A stretch of DNA of 64,000 nucleotides from Saccharina japonica (taxonomy: Eukaryota; Sar; Phaeophyceae; Laminariales; Laminariaceae). The stretch spans positions 214,946-278,945 of the forward strand of contig MEHQ01003819.1 in the NCBI GenBank assembly GCA_008828725.1, in the 5' to 3' direction. The notes beneath the pieces were generated by a model. It saw nothing but the letters and a program-made list of their open reading frames with translations. It was not told the origin of the DNA and did not search any database. Both the position numbers and the translations under genes were made by a program. Of this stretch, positions 1 to 13,821 are shown piece by piece (position 1 is the first letter of the stretch; each line of letters begins with the position of its first letter).

Positions 1-41
1 GCCTGGTTTTCTTATGAGTATTAGCCTGTTTCTTGGCCCAG

Positions 42-175
42 GCTGGATTTCTTACTCGAGAGAGGGTGATTTCTACACTAATCTCAAGATAACGACTGCC
101 GAATGTATTATCTTCCTCTAAATATCAGCCTGGTTTTCTTATGAGCCTGTGTCTTATTTCGTAGGTGTGTCCTGT
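42..175. repeat. Dispersed repeat E, copy 1
   Basis: Similar to 31127-31262: AGGCTGGATTTCTTACTCGA, GAGAGGGTGATTTCTAC, TCAGCCTGGTTTTCTTATGA. A more diverged relative is at 7685-7825. Confidence 0.6.
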
Positions 176-438
176 ATTGTACTGTGCTGCTGTAATGTGC
201 ACTCGTTCTAAATGTCCGCGCGCTACGGAAGGACTTCAGCCGGCAGTCAGAACACCCTGCCCAATCGTGCGTGCTGCATTGCTTCACAGGTACTCCGTAT
301 TTCCACACACACACACACATGCACGGGACATCTTTGCAATCTATGAAGGGTTCCCAAAACAGGTACTCGTATGATATACAGGACCGACCATGGTTTGCTG
401 AGAGAAAAAGTTGCAGGTGCATACTATTTATCTGTTTA

Positions 439-553
439 TTACCGGGGACCCTAGTAAACACCAGTAAATAGGACCAAATATCGTTAGTACAAACTGGTAA
501 CAATGAAGTTTTTTTTGTGTACCATAGGTTCTGTTTACTATGGTCCTCCGTAA
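439..553. mobile_element. Miniature element D, copy 1
   Basis: About 115 bp with inverted ends: TTACCGGGGACC with TAAATAGGACC on the left, GTTTACTATGGTCC and CCGTAA on the right. Too short to code. Confidence 0.65.
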
Positions 554-657
554 TATATGCCGTTCTCAGCACATACATACGAAGTATACACAAATATATA
601 TATATACATATCAGACCTATTTATTTTTAATTTTAATCTATTTTATTTATTTTAAAT

Positions 658-867
658 ATGTCTTCCCCCACAAACAGACACACACTTCCTGAATTCTACA
701 GCCTCCGATTGTGTCCCCCTCATACGGGATGTACATCCTACATAAGGACATCTAAAATCCGTAAGTACGCGCGATCGAAGTATTACACTCAGCTATTAAT
801 AGCAAAGATGAGTTTCGACGAAATCCTTGAGCTCACAGCTGTTGTTGTTGTTGTTTTTTTTTTTTTT
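658..867. repeat. Dispersed repeat F, copy 1
   Basis: Matches 13512-13690: CATACGGGATGTACATCCTA, CGTAAGTACGCGCGATCGAA, GATGAGTTTCGACGAAATCC, then a GTT/T run. The GTT-run end may be a retroposon tail. Nothing coding is recognised. Confidence 0.7.
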
Positions 868-1095
868 AAATGTATATGCATCCTGGACTCTATGGATTGT
901 ATATACCTGGTATACTCTAAGGATCACGTGATGGTCGGATGCGCCAAGCCCTCTTTTCTAGCCCGCACATCAGCACCAGTGACGTTTTCGAAGAGGTTCC
1001 GTGCGGTGCGCATACGGTATATATGTATAGGCAGTCAATGCGTGTTTTGGATCGTTGGGTATAGCTTTGTTTTTGTACGGAAATGTTCACTATTT

Positions 1096-1205
1096 TGGGG
1101 AACCATAGTAAATAGGACCATTTCTGTTATTTATAGTAAAAAAAAGGTAAATGTATAGGATTTAGTAAGCACTGTAGGATCCTATTTACTATGGTCCCCC
1201 GTAAT
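1096..1205. mobile_element. Miniature element D, copy 2
   Basis: Left GGGAACCATAGTAAATAGGA and right TCCTATTTACTATGGTCCCC are inverted; the interior is AT-rich. Confidence 0.75.
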
Positions 1206-1214
1206 AACTGTTGT

Positions 1215-1612
1215 ATCGTAAGGGTGGCGCCTAATTGTTTCGAGCTCCTCACATCAGGAGGAGAGCTCAGAATATCCCACCCGAAACATCATCACTTTCG
1301 CAGTTGTACGTTCACGTATCCCGACCATCCTTTTTAAGTCTCGTTTCCGTTTCAAGTCATAAAACAGGGTTAAGAAAAGGCTCAGATTGACAAACGAAAA
1401 CGAGACGAGAGTGATGTGTCCTACTCCTCTTTTTCAGTAGATACGCATACATGGTATTCTTATGTTTCGTGCGAAAGACGTGCGTGTAGTGCTAAACAAG
1501 TGTACGTACGCACGAAGCAGTTAAACGTATCGTACCAACAGGTATTTGTCCACTTGATGAGGAGCCCAACCGGTCATATAACATTTTCCTTAGCAGGCAA
1601 AAAAGTGCAACG
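1215..1612. mobile_element. Family C relic split by other sequence
   Basis: Left part has GAGCTCCTCACATCAGGAGG and CCCACCCGAAACATCATCAC; right part has GAGGAGCCCAACCGGTCATA. Unrelated sequence (about 1312-1545) separates them. Confidence 0.45.
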
Positions 1613-1616
1613 GCTA

Positions 1617-1728
1617 TTACGGGGAGCCATAGTAAATAGGATCTACGGTACACCCAAAAACATATAACTGGTATGTTTACCTATTTTTACTAACAATATA
1701 GAGTCCTATTTACTATGGTCCTCGGTAC
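1617..1728. mobile_element. Miniature element D, copy 3
   Basis: Left TTACGGGGAGCCATAGTAAA and right TCCTATTTACTATGGTCCTC are inverted ends; it is inserted next to a C-family relic. Confidence 0.75.
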
Positions 1729-2117
1729 TACCACCGTGGAAAAATTCTGCAAAGTAAAGCCTCCGTTGGAGGCGGTGGAACCCCTCCGCCCCGCTAGTAT
1801 GGGCGTAGGACGAGAGCCTGATATGCCTGTCACGCCCCGCAGACAGGTCTACAGCATGGACCTGCCCAGACCAGGTCTAAACAAACATATTGAGACACCA
1901 TCCTTGAGCTGTCTTGAGCACATGTATGTATTCGAAATGAGGCCGGTTTTTTGCCTGCAGGAAAACAAACGTCTCTTCATAGAGGGTTTCCAGTTTCTAC
2001 AGCTCTCGCTGCGGATTACGGCTTCTGAGCCCAAACGTCTTGGCGTCCCGCAAAAAAAAGGAGCCTGGCTATATGTTCTCTTGCTTCGGGTGTCTTGCTT
2101 ATTCGCCGGCCGCTACT

Positions 2118-2153
2118 TTTTTTTTCCCCCATCCCATTTCATATCTTCGCCCT

Positions 2154-2248
<95 letters not shown>

Positions 2249-2400
2249 ACTCTCCCTCCTAGTCTTAACTCGGACCCGGGGTCACAACGTAGGCGCTGCT
2301 CCCCCCTTCCCGCTAAGGTTTGTGCCTTGATTTTTTATCGCGAGAAGACTTCAGCCCATTCTGTCCCTCGTCGACCCGCATCGAATTGCTTACTGTCGTA
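2118..2400 (-). mobile_element. SINE, 5'-truncated, with expanded internal (CT)n
   Basis: Shares the SINE body (CGCGAGAAGACTTCAGCC on the plus strand) and the poly-T/CCCATTTCATATCTTCGCCC end. The tRNA-like head is absent. The pyrimidine-rich stretch has expanded to a perfect dinucleotide run. Confidence 0.65.
2157..2244. repeat. (CT)n microsatellite, about 44 units
   Basis: An uninterrupted TC run inside the SINE remnant. Long Ser/Leu-repeat frames across it are artefacts. Confidence 0.97.
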
Positions 2401-5400
2401 CTACCTGGTGTAGTTTTCAGGTGTGTTTCGTTTGTGTTACACTGCTTGTGCCTCAATGCGCACTATTGCACGGAGGCGTTGTACGTCTCCCTGGAGGTGC
2501 CACAGAGGGGACTTCAGGCATAGCACTGTGGCGTCAGCGAAACGCCTGTCGCGAAATATAGCACATATATATGTACGCAATACGCGCGGAAGGCGTGTTG
2601 TAGCTCTGCGCAAAAATGCAATTAGAACTGCGCAATACATTCCACCACGCAGTCGAAAACTACGTCGCGGAACCTTCGTCGAGGCAGAGGAAGTTTATCT
2701 TTGGGGGAAATGTGTTACTTCGCTGCAGAGGCTCGAAACGTCTTCTGGTTTTCACCGCAGTAGAGAGTGTTGTAGTTATACATCCAGTTTTACCACTACG
2801 CCTCTCAGTGTGGGGTAAACAACTTCGAAATAGGACGTATACCCACATACTGGTAGGGGACACGCTTTTGGCTCTCTAAAACGGTCAAAACTATGCGGAA
2901 CAAATCACACTTGAAGGGTAATGTTCGGCGCTTTGAGACGCCTGTCTGAAGTTTTGGCCTCCGGCGGCCCCTGATGCCAACGCGTGCCGGCGGCCTACAT
3001 TTAGTCCTCGTGTACCGCCCCAGTGAAATCCGGTCCAGCGAACGTCGTCCCGCCACGAAAAGCCGGGTTCTCTCCTCGGGACTGTCCCCATTGCGCAATA
3101 TCCTCGGTAAACTAATGCCTCTCCCCTCGCGCATGTATCCCGGCGTCAATAAATAGTCGCTACCCCTCCAAGGCAAAACGTCGCGTCGTCTAATGCCGCA
3201 AAATCCGAATTACTGCTACCCTGACTCTCCCAACGTTCCCAACTCTTCGCCACCACCAGTCTCTAGAGCACGGTCACAAAAGCGCCATCATTCCAACCAT
3301 CTGTTTTGTCTGTGCTTTGAACGTAACAACGCATTTGAACCTGACGGCCACAAGGTGCTATCAGCCACCTGCGCGTCTCACCACGAGACATCCACTTCGT
3401 CAATATTATCACACACCCTTCCCTGCCCGATGTGTGTCGTCTACAGCAATGCTGGTTCGCCCGGGCACTGGCCTCGTCGTGTATCTGTGTTGTACAAGGC
3501 CAACTAGACTGCGGACTCACAGGCCAGTATTTGTCTCGAAACACAGCAAAGCTCGTTTTGACTTTCATTCTTCAATTCCGACGTTCTACTTAATCCCACA
3601 TCATTGATGAGCGTTTTCATTTCGAGGCCTCTCTTGCCTATCTTGCTGGGATGCATCTTCCAGAAGCAAGAACAAATCAGAGTACCTATGTATGATTGGC
3701 GACTTCGTCCACACGTTGCAGTACCGAATGTCAATAGAAGGGCCGTTATCGTCGAAGAACTTTTTTTTATCAGAAAATCCATATTTTCCATGGTTTTGTT
3801 GCGCCCAATCTGTTTTTTAGGTTCCAGATTTTCCTGATTTTGTTTTCCAAATTTGGTGAAATTTACCTTTCCAGTTTGTTTACCCTCTGATAAATTTCCA
3901 AACCCTAAACACAAGTTGCCAGTTTTTTTTCCGTTTTTCTTGGAATATTATATTTCAATATCAAAGTTTGGACAGTATTAAAGGCACCACGACTGCGAAG
4001 TAGCTTAAGGGTCTGAGCATGACGGTGTTATTCATGTTTTTACGTACAATTGACGCTATTCATTGGGCTCTATACCGCCCCCCGAAACCAAACTCTACTT
4101 GCAGAAACGACGTGGTGAATGTTTTTTTTCGAACGGACAACACGTATGCCTAGCGGCACGCAGCCTACAGCCGGCACGGTGCCCGGTGACCTGCCCAACT
4201 GCTAAGCGGTGAAATGTGTGGGCAGTTGAGCGGGACAACGAACACGCTAGAGCAACACCCAGCGGTTTATTCGCGGCCGACTTCACGAAATGCGTCCCTA
4301 GTCCCTGGTGTACCAGGTGGAGCATTCGATGTGCCGGCAAGAGAGAGATACGCTGGGTAGGTAGAAATCGTTTTCCCGCCGAGGCTGTCAACCGTGGGAA
4401 GGCGGGATGGCGGGCGTGGCAACACGGGGGAATAGCGGAGACGACGGTGGTGGTGGTGCAACAGTGGCAGTACATGGTAGAACACTCTGTCTGGTCGTTT
4501 TGGTTTTCACCGAATGTTTTTGCAAAAGTGTCTGCGTTTTGTTTTACTGTTCACACTGCTGTGTAGAGTAAGTCATATAGCTGTTCGTTTCCACCTTCCG
4601 TTTCCAACGAAACACGAAGGAGATTTCTACACGGCACTCTCGGCGATGTCCCGGTCAAGTCGTGCTACAAAAGTCGGAGTGTTTTGCGCTAGCTGTTGGT
4701 TACCACCGTCCATTTCCAACGAAAATCGCATGAGGTTTTGCCCTGTACTCTCTCGAGTGATAGCCTGACCTAGCCGTTTTTCTAAAGCTGTTGCGTGTTT
4801 TTAGCTGTTGGTTATCGCCTCCCATTTCCAAGGAACATTACTCCAGGTTTGAGGCTGTACCATTGGTGATCCCTTGGCGAAGCCGGGGCTCCAGGTGTCT
4901 TCACGTCTCCCTTCCAGCACGCAATGTAGAATGCTGATCGTGGTGTACCGTGGTTCAGTCAGCATTGTTACCAACTGTTTTTCGATAATCTGCTACAGGT
5001 GGTTTGGTTTTAAAACATCCCCCGTGCGTCCAGCACGGGAAAATAATTAGACCAAAACAGCACGTGTCCGGGATGTTTTCACCGTCGTGCGAACACCAGA
5101 TTCTCCGCTAGCGGGGATGATCTCCCGCCAACGGAAGGGGGGTTACATCTATGCACGTTAGCCTACCCAACAACCAAGTATCATAACGCACACCACTTAG
5201 AATGGGGCAATCCGACCAGATTTGCAACACGTTATACTGCTGACAGCCACCAGTACCTGCTTGCTGCTTTACCGGGTATGGATGAATGCGTATGCACAGC
5301 AGTTCACAGGAATGTGAAGCGATACATATTGCAGTAGTACGGAAGGTCAACATGAATCTGCTGTCCGGAGTACCGTGATGGTGATCAATACAACAGCGCC

Positions 5401-6672
5401 AGTAGCCTGTTACTTCGAGCGTCCGGTACGTCACCTCCTCGATAAGGGTTCCTCTCCAAAACTGTATCATCGCCGAACCCGGCATCGTCCGGTTGCTCCA
5501 TGTGGTAGACGGTATGATCGACGTTTCCTCCGTCTCGTTTTCTCTCTCTAATCCGAAAGAGGTTCATACATACGACTCTGCGTTCCCAGCCACTACCGCA
5601 CTACGACGTACATGCTTGCATACGTATGTATGTCCATCTACGTAGATGGCGGAGCATGGCTTCAGGTGCATTGAGTAGATCGTGCAATTTCAGTGTCTGC
5701 CGAACTTAGAATTTTCGCGGTGCCTCTTTCAGATCAAAATGCCAACTACACTGCTGTCTGTGTTAACCAGCAGGTGTATACCATAACAGCAGTAGTTTGT
5801 CGTTAACTCTTTAATCTGTAAATTGTTTAATCTGCGTACAGACGTGGCTCTGCGGTTTTTCGTTCGCCTATTTCGGCGCATGCAAGAGGCACGTTTGGGC
5901 TTACCCTCGCGTTCAGGAGGGGGGGTATTCTAATTTCACCGCGGTGCCGCGTTTAGGCTACTCAGGGCGCAGAGCGAAACATGGGAATATGGCGTTGCCG
6001 CTGCGTAGTAAACTGTCGGGTGGGGGTGAATGTCGCGAAACAAAAAACACAGAAAGCTTAAAAACAAAACTAACTGCAAATAATTAAAAGAGTCTGCCTC
6101 TACGCAGGTAAAAAACCCCAAAAAAATAATTGAAACCTCTTCCGTAGCACCAGTCCGAGGTTAGAGAAGGTCAGGTTTTTTCAAAAGTGCTTCGACTGTA
6201 GTAACGGTATATATAGCACGTTCCGGCCTACCTGGTACCCTGGTATATGTTAACATTTTCGCCCCTGTGTGTTTCCACCTCCTGACATAGTTTACCCGCA
6301 GGGTCCGCCTTTCTTGGACTACGCTAAAGCCCCTGAGGAATTCCTAGATGGCACGACGTACACATGGAATCCTCTTCCTCTACTCCCCGCTTTCCTACCA
6401 CCCGATGGGCGTGTTCCGCACGCTAAGCGCCTCCAGGACGTAGCAGTTGTTGCTGTGCCGTAGGGGGGGGGTCAGTCTCTCTCGTGTAGTTCTGACATTG
6501 ATGGTGTAGTCAGTGCTGACAGTAGACGCGTGCTTGCGACATAAATATCTTTTTTTATCGCTGAAAACGATTTTTTGTATGACGGGGCGGGGTCGCCTTA
6601 AACCAAAGTCGTCGGAAATTCACTATTTTGTTGAAATATATTTCATTTTATACATTAAAAGCTTTATTGTTT

Positions 6673-6913
6673 GACGCATGCTACGATAGAGTTTTTTCTG
6701 AGCTCCTCACTTAAGGAGCGCCATATACCTCAACGAAAAAAAATGATTTTGGAGGAAAATAAAAGTGCTGCCCGATGAGAAATCTCATGACCGAGGTATC
6801 CTCAGAAACATTATTCGTCACAAAAACGAAAGTCCGACGAATTTGGGTTAAGGAGCCCGATCTTGCAGAAAACGATGCAGCCAAAAAGTGATACCTCTAC
6901 CGTAGCACGCGTC
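6673..6913 (+). mobile_element. Family A miniature element
   Basis: Ends GACGCATGCTACGATAGAG and ACCTCTACCGTAGCACGCGTC match inverted. The interior has GAGCTCCTCACTTAAGGAGC and GACGAATTTGGGTTAAGGAG, the hallmark blocks of the family. Candidate 4-bp duplication GTTT/TTTT. A partial second copy in opposite sense follows to about 7040. Confidence 0.85.
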
Positions 6914-8257
6914 TTTTGTTGTTGCAATATTTTCAATTTTTTACGCAGGCCACGGGATTGTGGCGCTTTACTTTTCCTTCAAATTTTGTTTTTTGGGTGC
7001 GGCATAGAGGTCCTAACGCGATCAGCCTCAGAACAGAAATGGCGCACGTCCCTCGATGAACCCCAACACTAACCCTAAACTTGGTACCTGTGTTTCTTGG
7101 TATAATGAAACAGGGACAGCTACTCCGTCAGAAACCTTAACCGCCCTGGGTGTCCGCGTAGAAAGGAGACGGCGCACCGCGTCGTTTCCAGCTAACTCCG
7201 GTATACGTACATTGCATATGGTACCGTATTACAGCCATTTGACGTGTCACGTGCATGCTGTCTCTCGTGATAGTTCACGTCTACAGTAGTAGTAGTAGTG
7301 GTATCTGCTCTACTCAGGGAGGAGGGGGGGGGCGGGGGGGCGTACTCATTAATTGCTTGCCTTAGCCATTTGACCGTTGACCACTCATCCATTTTCAGAC
7401 GGCCACTACTAATAGCGACACCTCCAACAGTTGAGCGCACAATACGTAGTTTTCATACACGACAAATAAACGTTTTGCTATTATTATAGTCGCATTCCTG
7501 GCGGAGGGAGGGGGGGTCTATAATCGTTCGATGGCAAATAACTACTACTTACTACTGCTTAACGATGCCGCCCGTTAAAGGCAGATTTGCCGTGTACTAT
7601 ACCTACCTACGAGTACCGGAGTGATTCACCCAATAAAGCCAACGTAACGATATTGTGTCCAGTACCGCCCCGCTCATAAGAAACCAGAAATCGGGCTTAG
7701 GCTGACTTTCTTATTTGAGAAAGGGGTGTGCCCCGCACTAACTTCAGTATAATAGCTGACGACTTTCTTATTTCCCCCGTAATGTTTAGGCTGAGTTTCT
7801 TGTGGGGCACTTTCTCATGAGAGGGCCGGTAGTGTATGCAACTGCAGAGAAATGTCACCTACAAGTAGCTCGTGTTCGATGCACTGCTGCTGTTCCCGGA
7901 ATGCGGGGGGTTCAGTCGGTGGAGGATGTGTTCGTCAGATAGACTTACCACACACACCGCAGCGCGGCTTTGCATGGACTCTCTTCTTCTTGAGATGGGG
8001 CCGGTCGCACAGTATTCCTCGGCGGCAAAAATAACTTTCTTGCACAGCAGAATAGAATCATATGACAACACACATCATCGGGGAGCAAAGGCACCTTGTA
8101 GAATTGAACACGCACGGCACGCGAATCACGTGCATGCAGCGTATTGCAACGCAAACGGATTGTGCCTCGAGTGATGTTTTTTTGGCGACGGACTTGCAGC
8201 TGACAACAACAACGTACGTGTGTTCCGTGGTATATGTAGACGACGTATTGCATACTG

Positions 8258-8300
8258 AATATATATATATATATATTATATATATACATATTATATACTG
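8258..8300. repeat. (TA)n microsatellite
   Basis: Runs of TATA with an imperfect palindromic centre. No gene nearby. Confidence 0.9.
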
Positions 8301-9459
8301 CAGTGTACACCTGCTACTATTTGCCACCGCTCTGTCCGGAAATACAGGGATTGTTACAACAACAACAGCAACAACAGCTATTCATACGAGGCCCTAAACG
8401 TTGTTCCCTATACGTCTGCGGCCGAAGGAGCACCGTACATCTGGCGAGTCTGCTATTATAGCATCGTCTACGCTACACCTGGTGGTATATACTATACCTA
8501 CGGAAAAATACTTGAATGGTATACTATTGCGGTGGACTATGTAGTATACAGGGCCTACGGTTAAGACAAATACCTACGGCCTGGTATCATTACCCATCTT
8601 TACTGTCAACATTTGGTCCTATTTACTATGGTCCCGCGTAATCGTTAACAGAGTTGTCTGATATCCGTTAACTTACATCTGGTGTGAAGATGTTTACTTA
8701 CACTAATACTACCAGTTGCGTCAACTTACCCGCTCATTGCCGCACGCGACTATGTCCCGAAATATAACGAACCATTTAGTGAAATAGTGCGATATATACC
8801 GTCCTAATATTTGGAGACGGAGTGGTGTATTTGTATATATGTATAATAACCTATATACCCTATATATGTATGATATATATATACCTGGTACACAAATCAC
8901 TGACACCCCCTCGTGGCATCCATATGCACCTGCTTACAGCACCTGTTGCAAGGCCTAAGCTTTTCGGACGGACATTTGCACCTGCACGCTGCACCTGTTA
9001 CAGACTCTAAACTCTTCGGCTCCCTTTAGCGGCATTTCCTACCAATCACAAGTCAGAGGTTCTAAATTCCCAATATATATATATACCATGCACCAGGTAC
9101 CAGAATAGCTGAAAGAAGCATTATTTTCAGCATCGATGCGAGGCACAACGCTGTTCTAATAGCACCATTCACAGCCATATACTCCCATTCTCCTCCAGCT
9201 CACACCTCCATAAGCACCATCATCCTCATCGTTGAACTTGCATGACCGGGCTCTTCTTGCGGTCTACCTGTCGCGACACACGTTCCCTCTGGTGGTGCTC
9301 CGTCTGAGGTCCAGAGCCGGAAACCCGTACTACCCCCGCACTCCCTGTACAGCCCCACGCTCCAGGAACGTCGAATATCCCTGCTTGGGTGTACTGCTAC
9401 TACTACTGTGACTGTCCTGCCTAAGGTGCGAAGCAATGATGGCCGAGGGTCTGTGATTA

Positions 9460-9564
9460 TTACGGGCGACCATAGTAAATGAGACCAACTAGTTTTAGTA
9501 AAAATTGGTAAACATGTAGGTTTTTGTGTATGCTATAGGTCCTATTTGCTATGGTGATACGTAA
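9460..9564. mobile_element. Miniature element D, copy 4
   Basis: Left TTACGGGCGACCATAGTAAA and right GGTCCTATTTGCTATGGTGA; same size and layout as the other copies. A solitary right half also occurs at 8611-8642. Confidence 0.7.
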
Positions 9565-12500
9565 TACTTCGTATATGGTTTTGCGTCACCAAGCCTGGCA
9601 GACGCTGTTGGATCGCACCTTTTTTTGGGCATGCCTCCCCTTAGTCTGCCCAGGGCCAACGACACAACCTCTACGCCCTGCCCGGACTGTATGTCATTTG
9701 ACCTTTGCTGTCTCGAGAGGTTGGGAGCTCGGAGGGGTTCGCTATGGTTTTACGAGTTCTACCTTGAGGCAGTGACTATTTTAGTTTTAGATGAATTTTG
9801 TGTGATAATAAATGATCAATAACGCAGGCAGTAATTTCCGATCTCCGTCATAATGTGTGCGTATTCTTCACATAAAATGTGGATAGTGATGAAATGGTTT
9901 TGTGAATATTGAAGGAACGCCAAAATCTCTGAGATTGTGTCCTCTCTCAATGCACAGGGGATACAATAAGTAGTACAGACGGTTTTGCCACGCTCAGAAC
10001 CACAACCCGTGTCAGGTAGAAATCACTCCCAACCTATCGCTCTCCTACGGTATGATCCTCCTGGCGACCCTGAGTTCATTCCGGAGGGTAGCCAGATTAT
10101 TGTGGTCGGGGCGGCGCTCTATGCTTGTTGTGACGACAAATTAAATGCACAACGCGCTCGATGGACGATATTGGGTAGTGCAGACGACATCAGACGGCGC
10201 GCACTCGCTCGGTAGAACTTACGATGGACCACGTCGTTTTAATATTGTTGTGAATTCATCCTGCTATTGTTGTTGTTTATCCCGAATATTGTGTACCCAA
10301 TGGCGCCCAGCACACGAAGGGTTTCGTAGCTCTCTCTCTCTCCATGGATCCCCAGCGAGATTACAAAAATTGTTTTTCACGGAGTACGGGACAACGGTCG
10401 TTTAGATAAAGTCAGCGCGGGACCCCCGGCAACGAACCGAACCTATCGCTCAATCTGGGCCTCTTGCGTGGGAGAGGATGTGATCGACGCTCTTTCCAGG
10501 AAGATAGTCGGGATTTCCTATATAGCTACAATGCAAAGCATTGAACGCACTCCTGTCTTTACTGGTGTGCTTGCTACTTCCGTAGACGGTGCCTGTGGTG
10601 GGTGTCCGCTATCGCTGATATACACCGCAAAGAGGTACGCGAGTGGCCTAAGAGAGCACCCAAGCTTATCGCATGCATACTGCACAATAAGCATAACTGG
10701 CAGACGAAGTATAATGCCTGGTATACACCATGGCCATACGTATAGCATGCGCTAAACTCACAAACGTGTACGTCGTACATACCAGGTGTGTGTTATCAAT
10801 GCGACTACTGTAGAAACGAACATTTTCAAAGTTCCTGCGGGACTACGCACAGGGCAACGTAGAGGCACAGCGGGGGGTGGGGGCTTTGTAACCCAACAAG
10901 GACAACATTATGGCCCTATAGAAAACCGAGCCAGGAAGGCCAAAAGCACTCAACAAGTACACAAGAAGAAATACTTCATCGGATTGACTCCCCGACATGA
11001 AGATGGAGAAGTACTGTACTGTAGTAACATAGTTTTTGTCCTTGAAAACGAATTTGTATATATGAGTATGATAGCAGCATATATATACCGATCGGTAGCT
11101 TTCACTTGTGTACAGACAGACGTTATTGATGGTGATAATCGAACAGGAATCTTGCCACCAGGAAGCCACCTTTCCCTTCAACCTTATATACAAACCCAAT
11201 CTGACCGGTTTGATTAGTTGGAATCGAACGAGATGAAATCGAGATGGCCCATTCCATTCTGTTGCGGCAGGAGCTTTGAGGTGCTTGGGCCTATACTGAC
11301 GACCGTCGGCTGCGCTTACTAATGTATATACAAGTACGTCACGAAACCCAGAAAGCTTCTAATTAACGATGCGGGTACCGTCGCAAGGGCAGAGAGCAAG
11401 CTCGACGAGGAAAACGCACACGATAATTAATTGTTAATTTTGTTTTTCTTTAGGAGATAAAACAGAAACGTTATACATAATTCACAAGAATCCAAGACAT
11501 CAATAGGTTTCCACACAATTAGGAGGCACACACGATACGTGTTTTCGTCTGGTCAGCACGAACAACCTCAACAAGTTGTTATTTCCCAACGCGCGAAAAC
11601 CAGGGTGCAAAACCAGTTTTTCTTACCAGTAGTTTGTTCCCTAAAGGCTTCGAAATTGGCCAATACAACTTTGTTATAAAGACACAGGGAGGCGTTTCTT
11701 ATAACAGCTCATCACGGCTTGCAGAAACCCACAACTGTCACTGATGTCTTCCCCTCGTTGAGGCGATTATGTCGACGTGTTTAGTGTCGAATGATTCGAC
11801 GTATTGACCGATTTATAGCCGAAACACTATTTGTATTGATTTTATGACGTACAGCTAAAAACCCTATGCAACAACGCCTTCCCAGGTAATGCGAACAATC
11901 ATCATATATATCTCGCGAACTCTATACGGCCCTCATGCCAAGCTAAGCTTCACCGATGAGATTCCCTCGTTGATGCGGCCCCGTGAACATGCCTAGTGTC
12001 GACACTTTCAGCGCACTCATTGTTTAAAAACCCGAAGGTGGAAAGTCATATATATATATGTATGTTGCTTGCTCTAACCAGCTCGTACGTACTCTACGCC
12101 AAGAAAACATTCCACTGCTGCTGATGTAGATATCTGCAATGATGTACGTAGTCCAGTTGATTTTGTGTCTGAGTCATAATAGCTTATACATACCTACGAG
12201 TGTGCTTGCAGTGGATTGCCGGGTGCGAAATACTAGCTCCTAACTCAAAGAGCCTAAAAATAGCCGGGGCCACCGCATCGCCGGAGTGTTTCTTCGCCGA
12301 TCAATGGTTTTCTTCTTCCGAGTCTTCTGATCTGATCAAACCATCGATATGTTGCGTCGCTCCTGCCGCAGGCAAGTCCTTGGCACGCTCTAAAATTATA
12401 CCAGTTTTTTACCCAACGAGTGTGTGTGTGTGCTCTCATGTACCCCTATACGCCAGCATGGTTGCCAACGGAAGCCTGAATTTGTGGTGGAACATATCCT

Positions 12501-13511
12501 CGTGCCCCATGGGCAACCTTTTTCCCAACAGATAGGATAGAGTGGTCAACGTACACCCACACCCCCCCCCACCCTGCCACCCAACAGAAATATAACGCGG
12601 TATACGTAAATCAACACTACAAGTGTCCGTCACTGCACGTTCCATCGTGTGTCCGTTCGGTCCTCGTGAAATTAAAAGTATAACACGACATCCAAGCGTC
12701 TTGTTCGTTTTCTAGAAATCACGGCAGCACTGCAGCGTTTCCTTGATTTTCCCGAAATCGCGTTATAATTGCGTGTCTGTTTTTGTGTCTGCGTATGTGT
12801 CTGCTTGGAAACGAAGGGTGCGAGGTACATATGTGTATAATATATACATACATATTATACACGCCATACATCATTATGGATTGGTTATCAGCCCCAATGG
12901 CCACGGGTTGTTACGTGCACACTTATGATATTTCATTCCAACCGTCTGAGCGGTAGGTGAAGGGTATTTCTTCACGAGCATGGTGTCCACCGTCAACACG
13001 AGAGACACACGTTTCCCAATATTCCACGGCTGCTTCCCGCACTGCTTGTCGATCCCCTTTCTGCTGCCGCCCTTGTTCCCTGCCTCCACCATCACGACAG
13101 CAGCAGTATTCCGTGCCGCTCTACAGTAACTATCCACAACAGGCTCTCTCCGTGTCCGTACGTAAACCTTTCAGCCCTTCCTGCGGAAGACTTCCCGGTG
13201 GCACGTGCGCCTTTTCGTTGGCCTTTGGAAGCAGGCGAAAACATTAAATGAGTCGCCGCTACTCTTAATATTTGACGAGTAAGTATAAAAATGCACCAGG
13301 TATATAAAACCAAGGAAACCTATGCGTACAGTCTAACACTCTTCTGTGTCTGCTTGCCGCCAAGATTTATCCACAAAACTCGAGTTATTTGTTGTCCTTG
13401 CTCATTATTATACACAACGAGTGAGTGTGTTTGTTTTGTAATTATTTGGGAGTAACTGTTGTGTTTGGGAGTTAGTTGTGTAGTAATAGTCATAATCAAT
13501 TTATTTAGCGA

Positions 13512-13690
13512 ATGAGGGAGAAGAATATCTTCTACAGCCTGATATTGTGTTCCCCTCATACGGGATGTACATCCTACATGAGGACATATAAAATCCGTAA
13601 GTACGCGCGATCGAAGTATTACACTCAGCTAGCAAAGATGAGTTTCGACGAAATCCTCGAGCTCACAGCTGTTGTTTTTTTTTGTTTTTT
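13512..13690. repeat. Dispersed repeat F, copy 2
   Basis: Second copy of the 658-867 repeat. It lacks a 6-base TTAATA segment present in copy 1 and has a shorter GTT/T run. It lies about 130 bp before the full-length SINE. Confidence 0.7.
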
Positions 13691-13821
13691 TTTTATTTTA
13701 TATATAATACACGCGCGCACCGTGTGCGGCCAAAATCGTGCCCTTCGTAGAATATTTGAACATCAATTAGTCTACACTATCATACCTCACGCCATGAGTT
13801 CATTCATGTCATCCATCCCTA

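Larger units (their letters stand above)
1729..6672. other. No gene recognised (except SINE at 2118-2400)
   Basis: Open frames here are short, overlap on both strands and lack recognisable motifs. A 136-codon minus-strand frame (3504-3914) has Lys-rich composition but no known domain. Confidence 0.5.
7041..13511. other. No gene recognised; repeats and AT-rich tracts
   Basis: Contains G-rich runs (7319-7340), an AGT trinucleotide run near 7288, a diverged E repeat (7685-7825), a half and a full D element, and a weak ~210-bp degenerate repetition (11680-12050). No motif-bearing frame was found. Confidence 0.5.

Noticed and set aside
1715..2413. 232-codon open frame with a long Ser/Leu repeat
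   Set aside because: Runs through a D element end and the (CT)n tract of a SINE; the length is caused by the dinucleotide run.
7057..7080. Telomere-like CCCCAACACTAACCCTAAAC
   Set aside because: Only about two imperfect units, inside ordinary sequence; too short to be an interstitial telomere tract.
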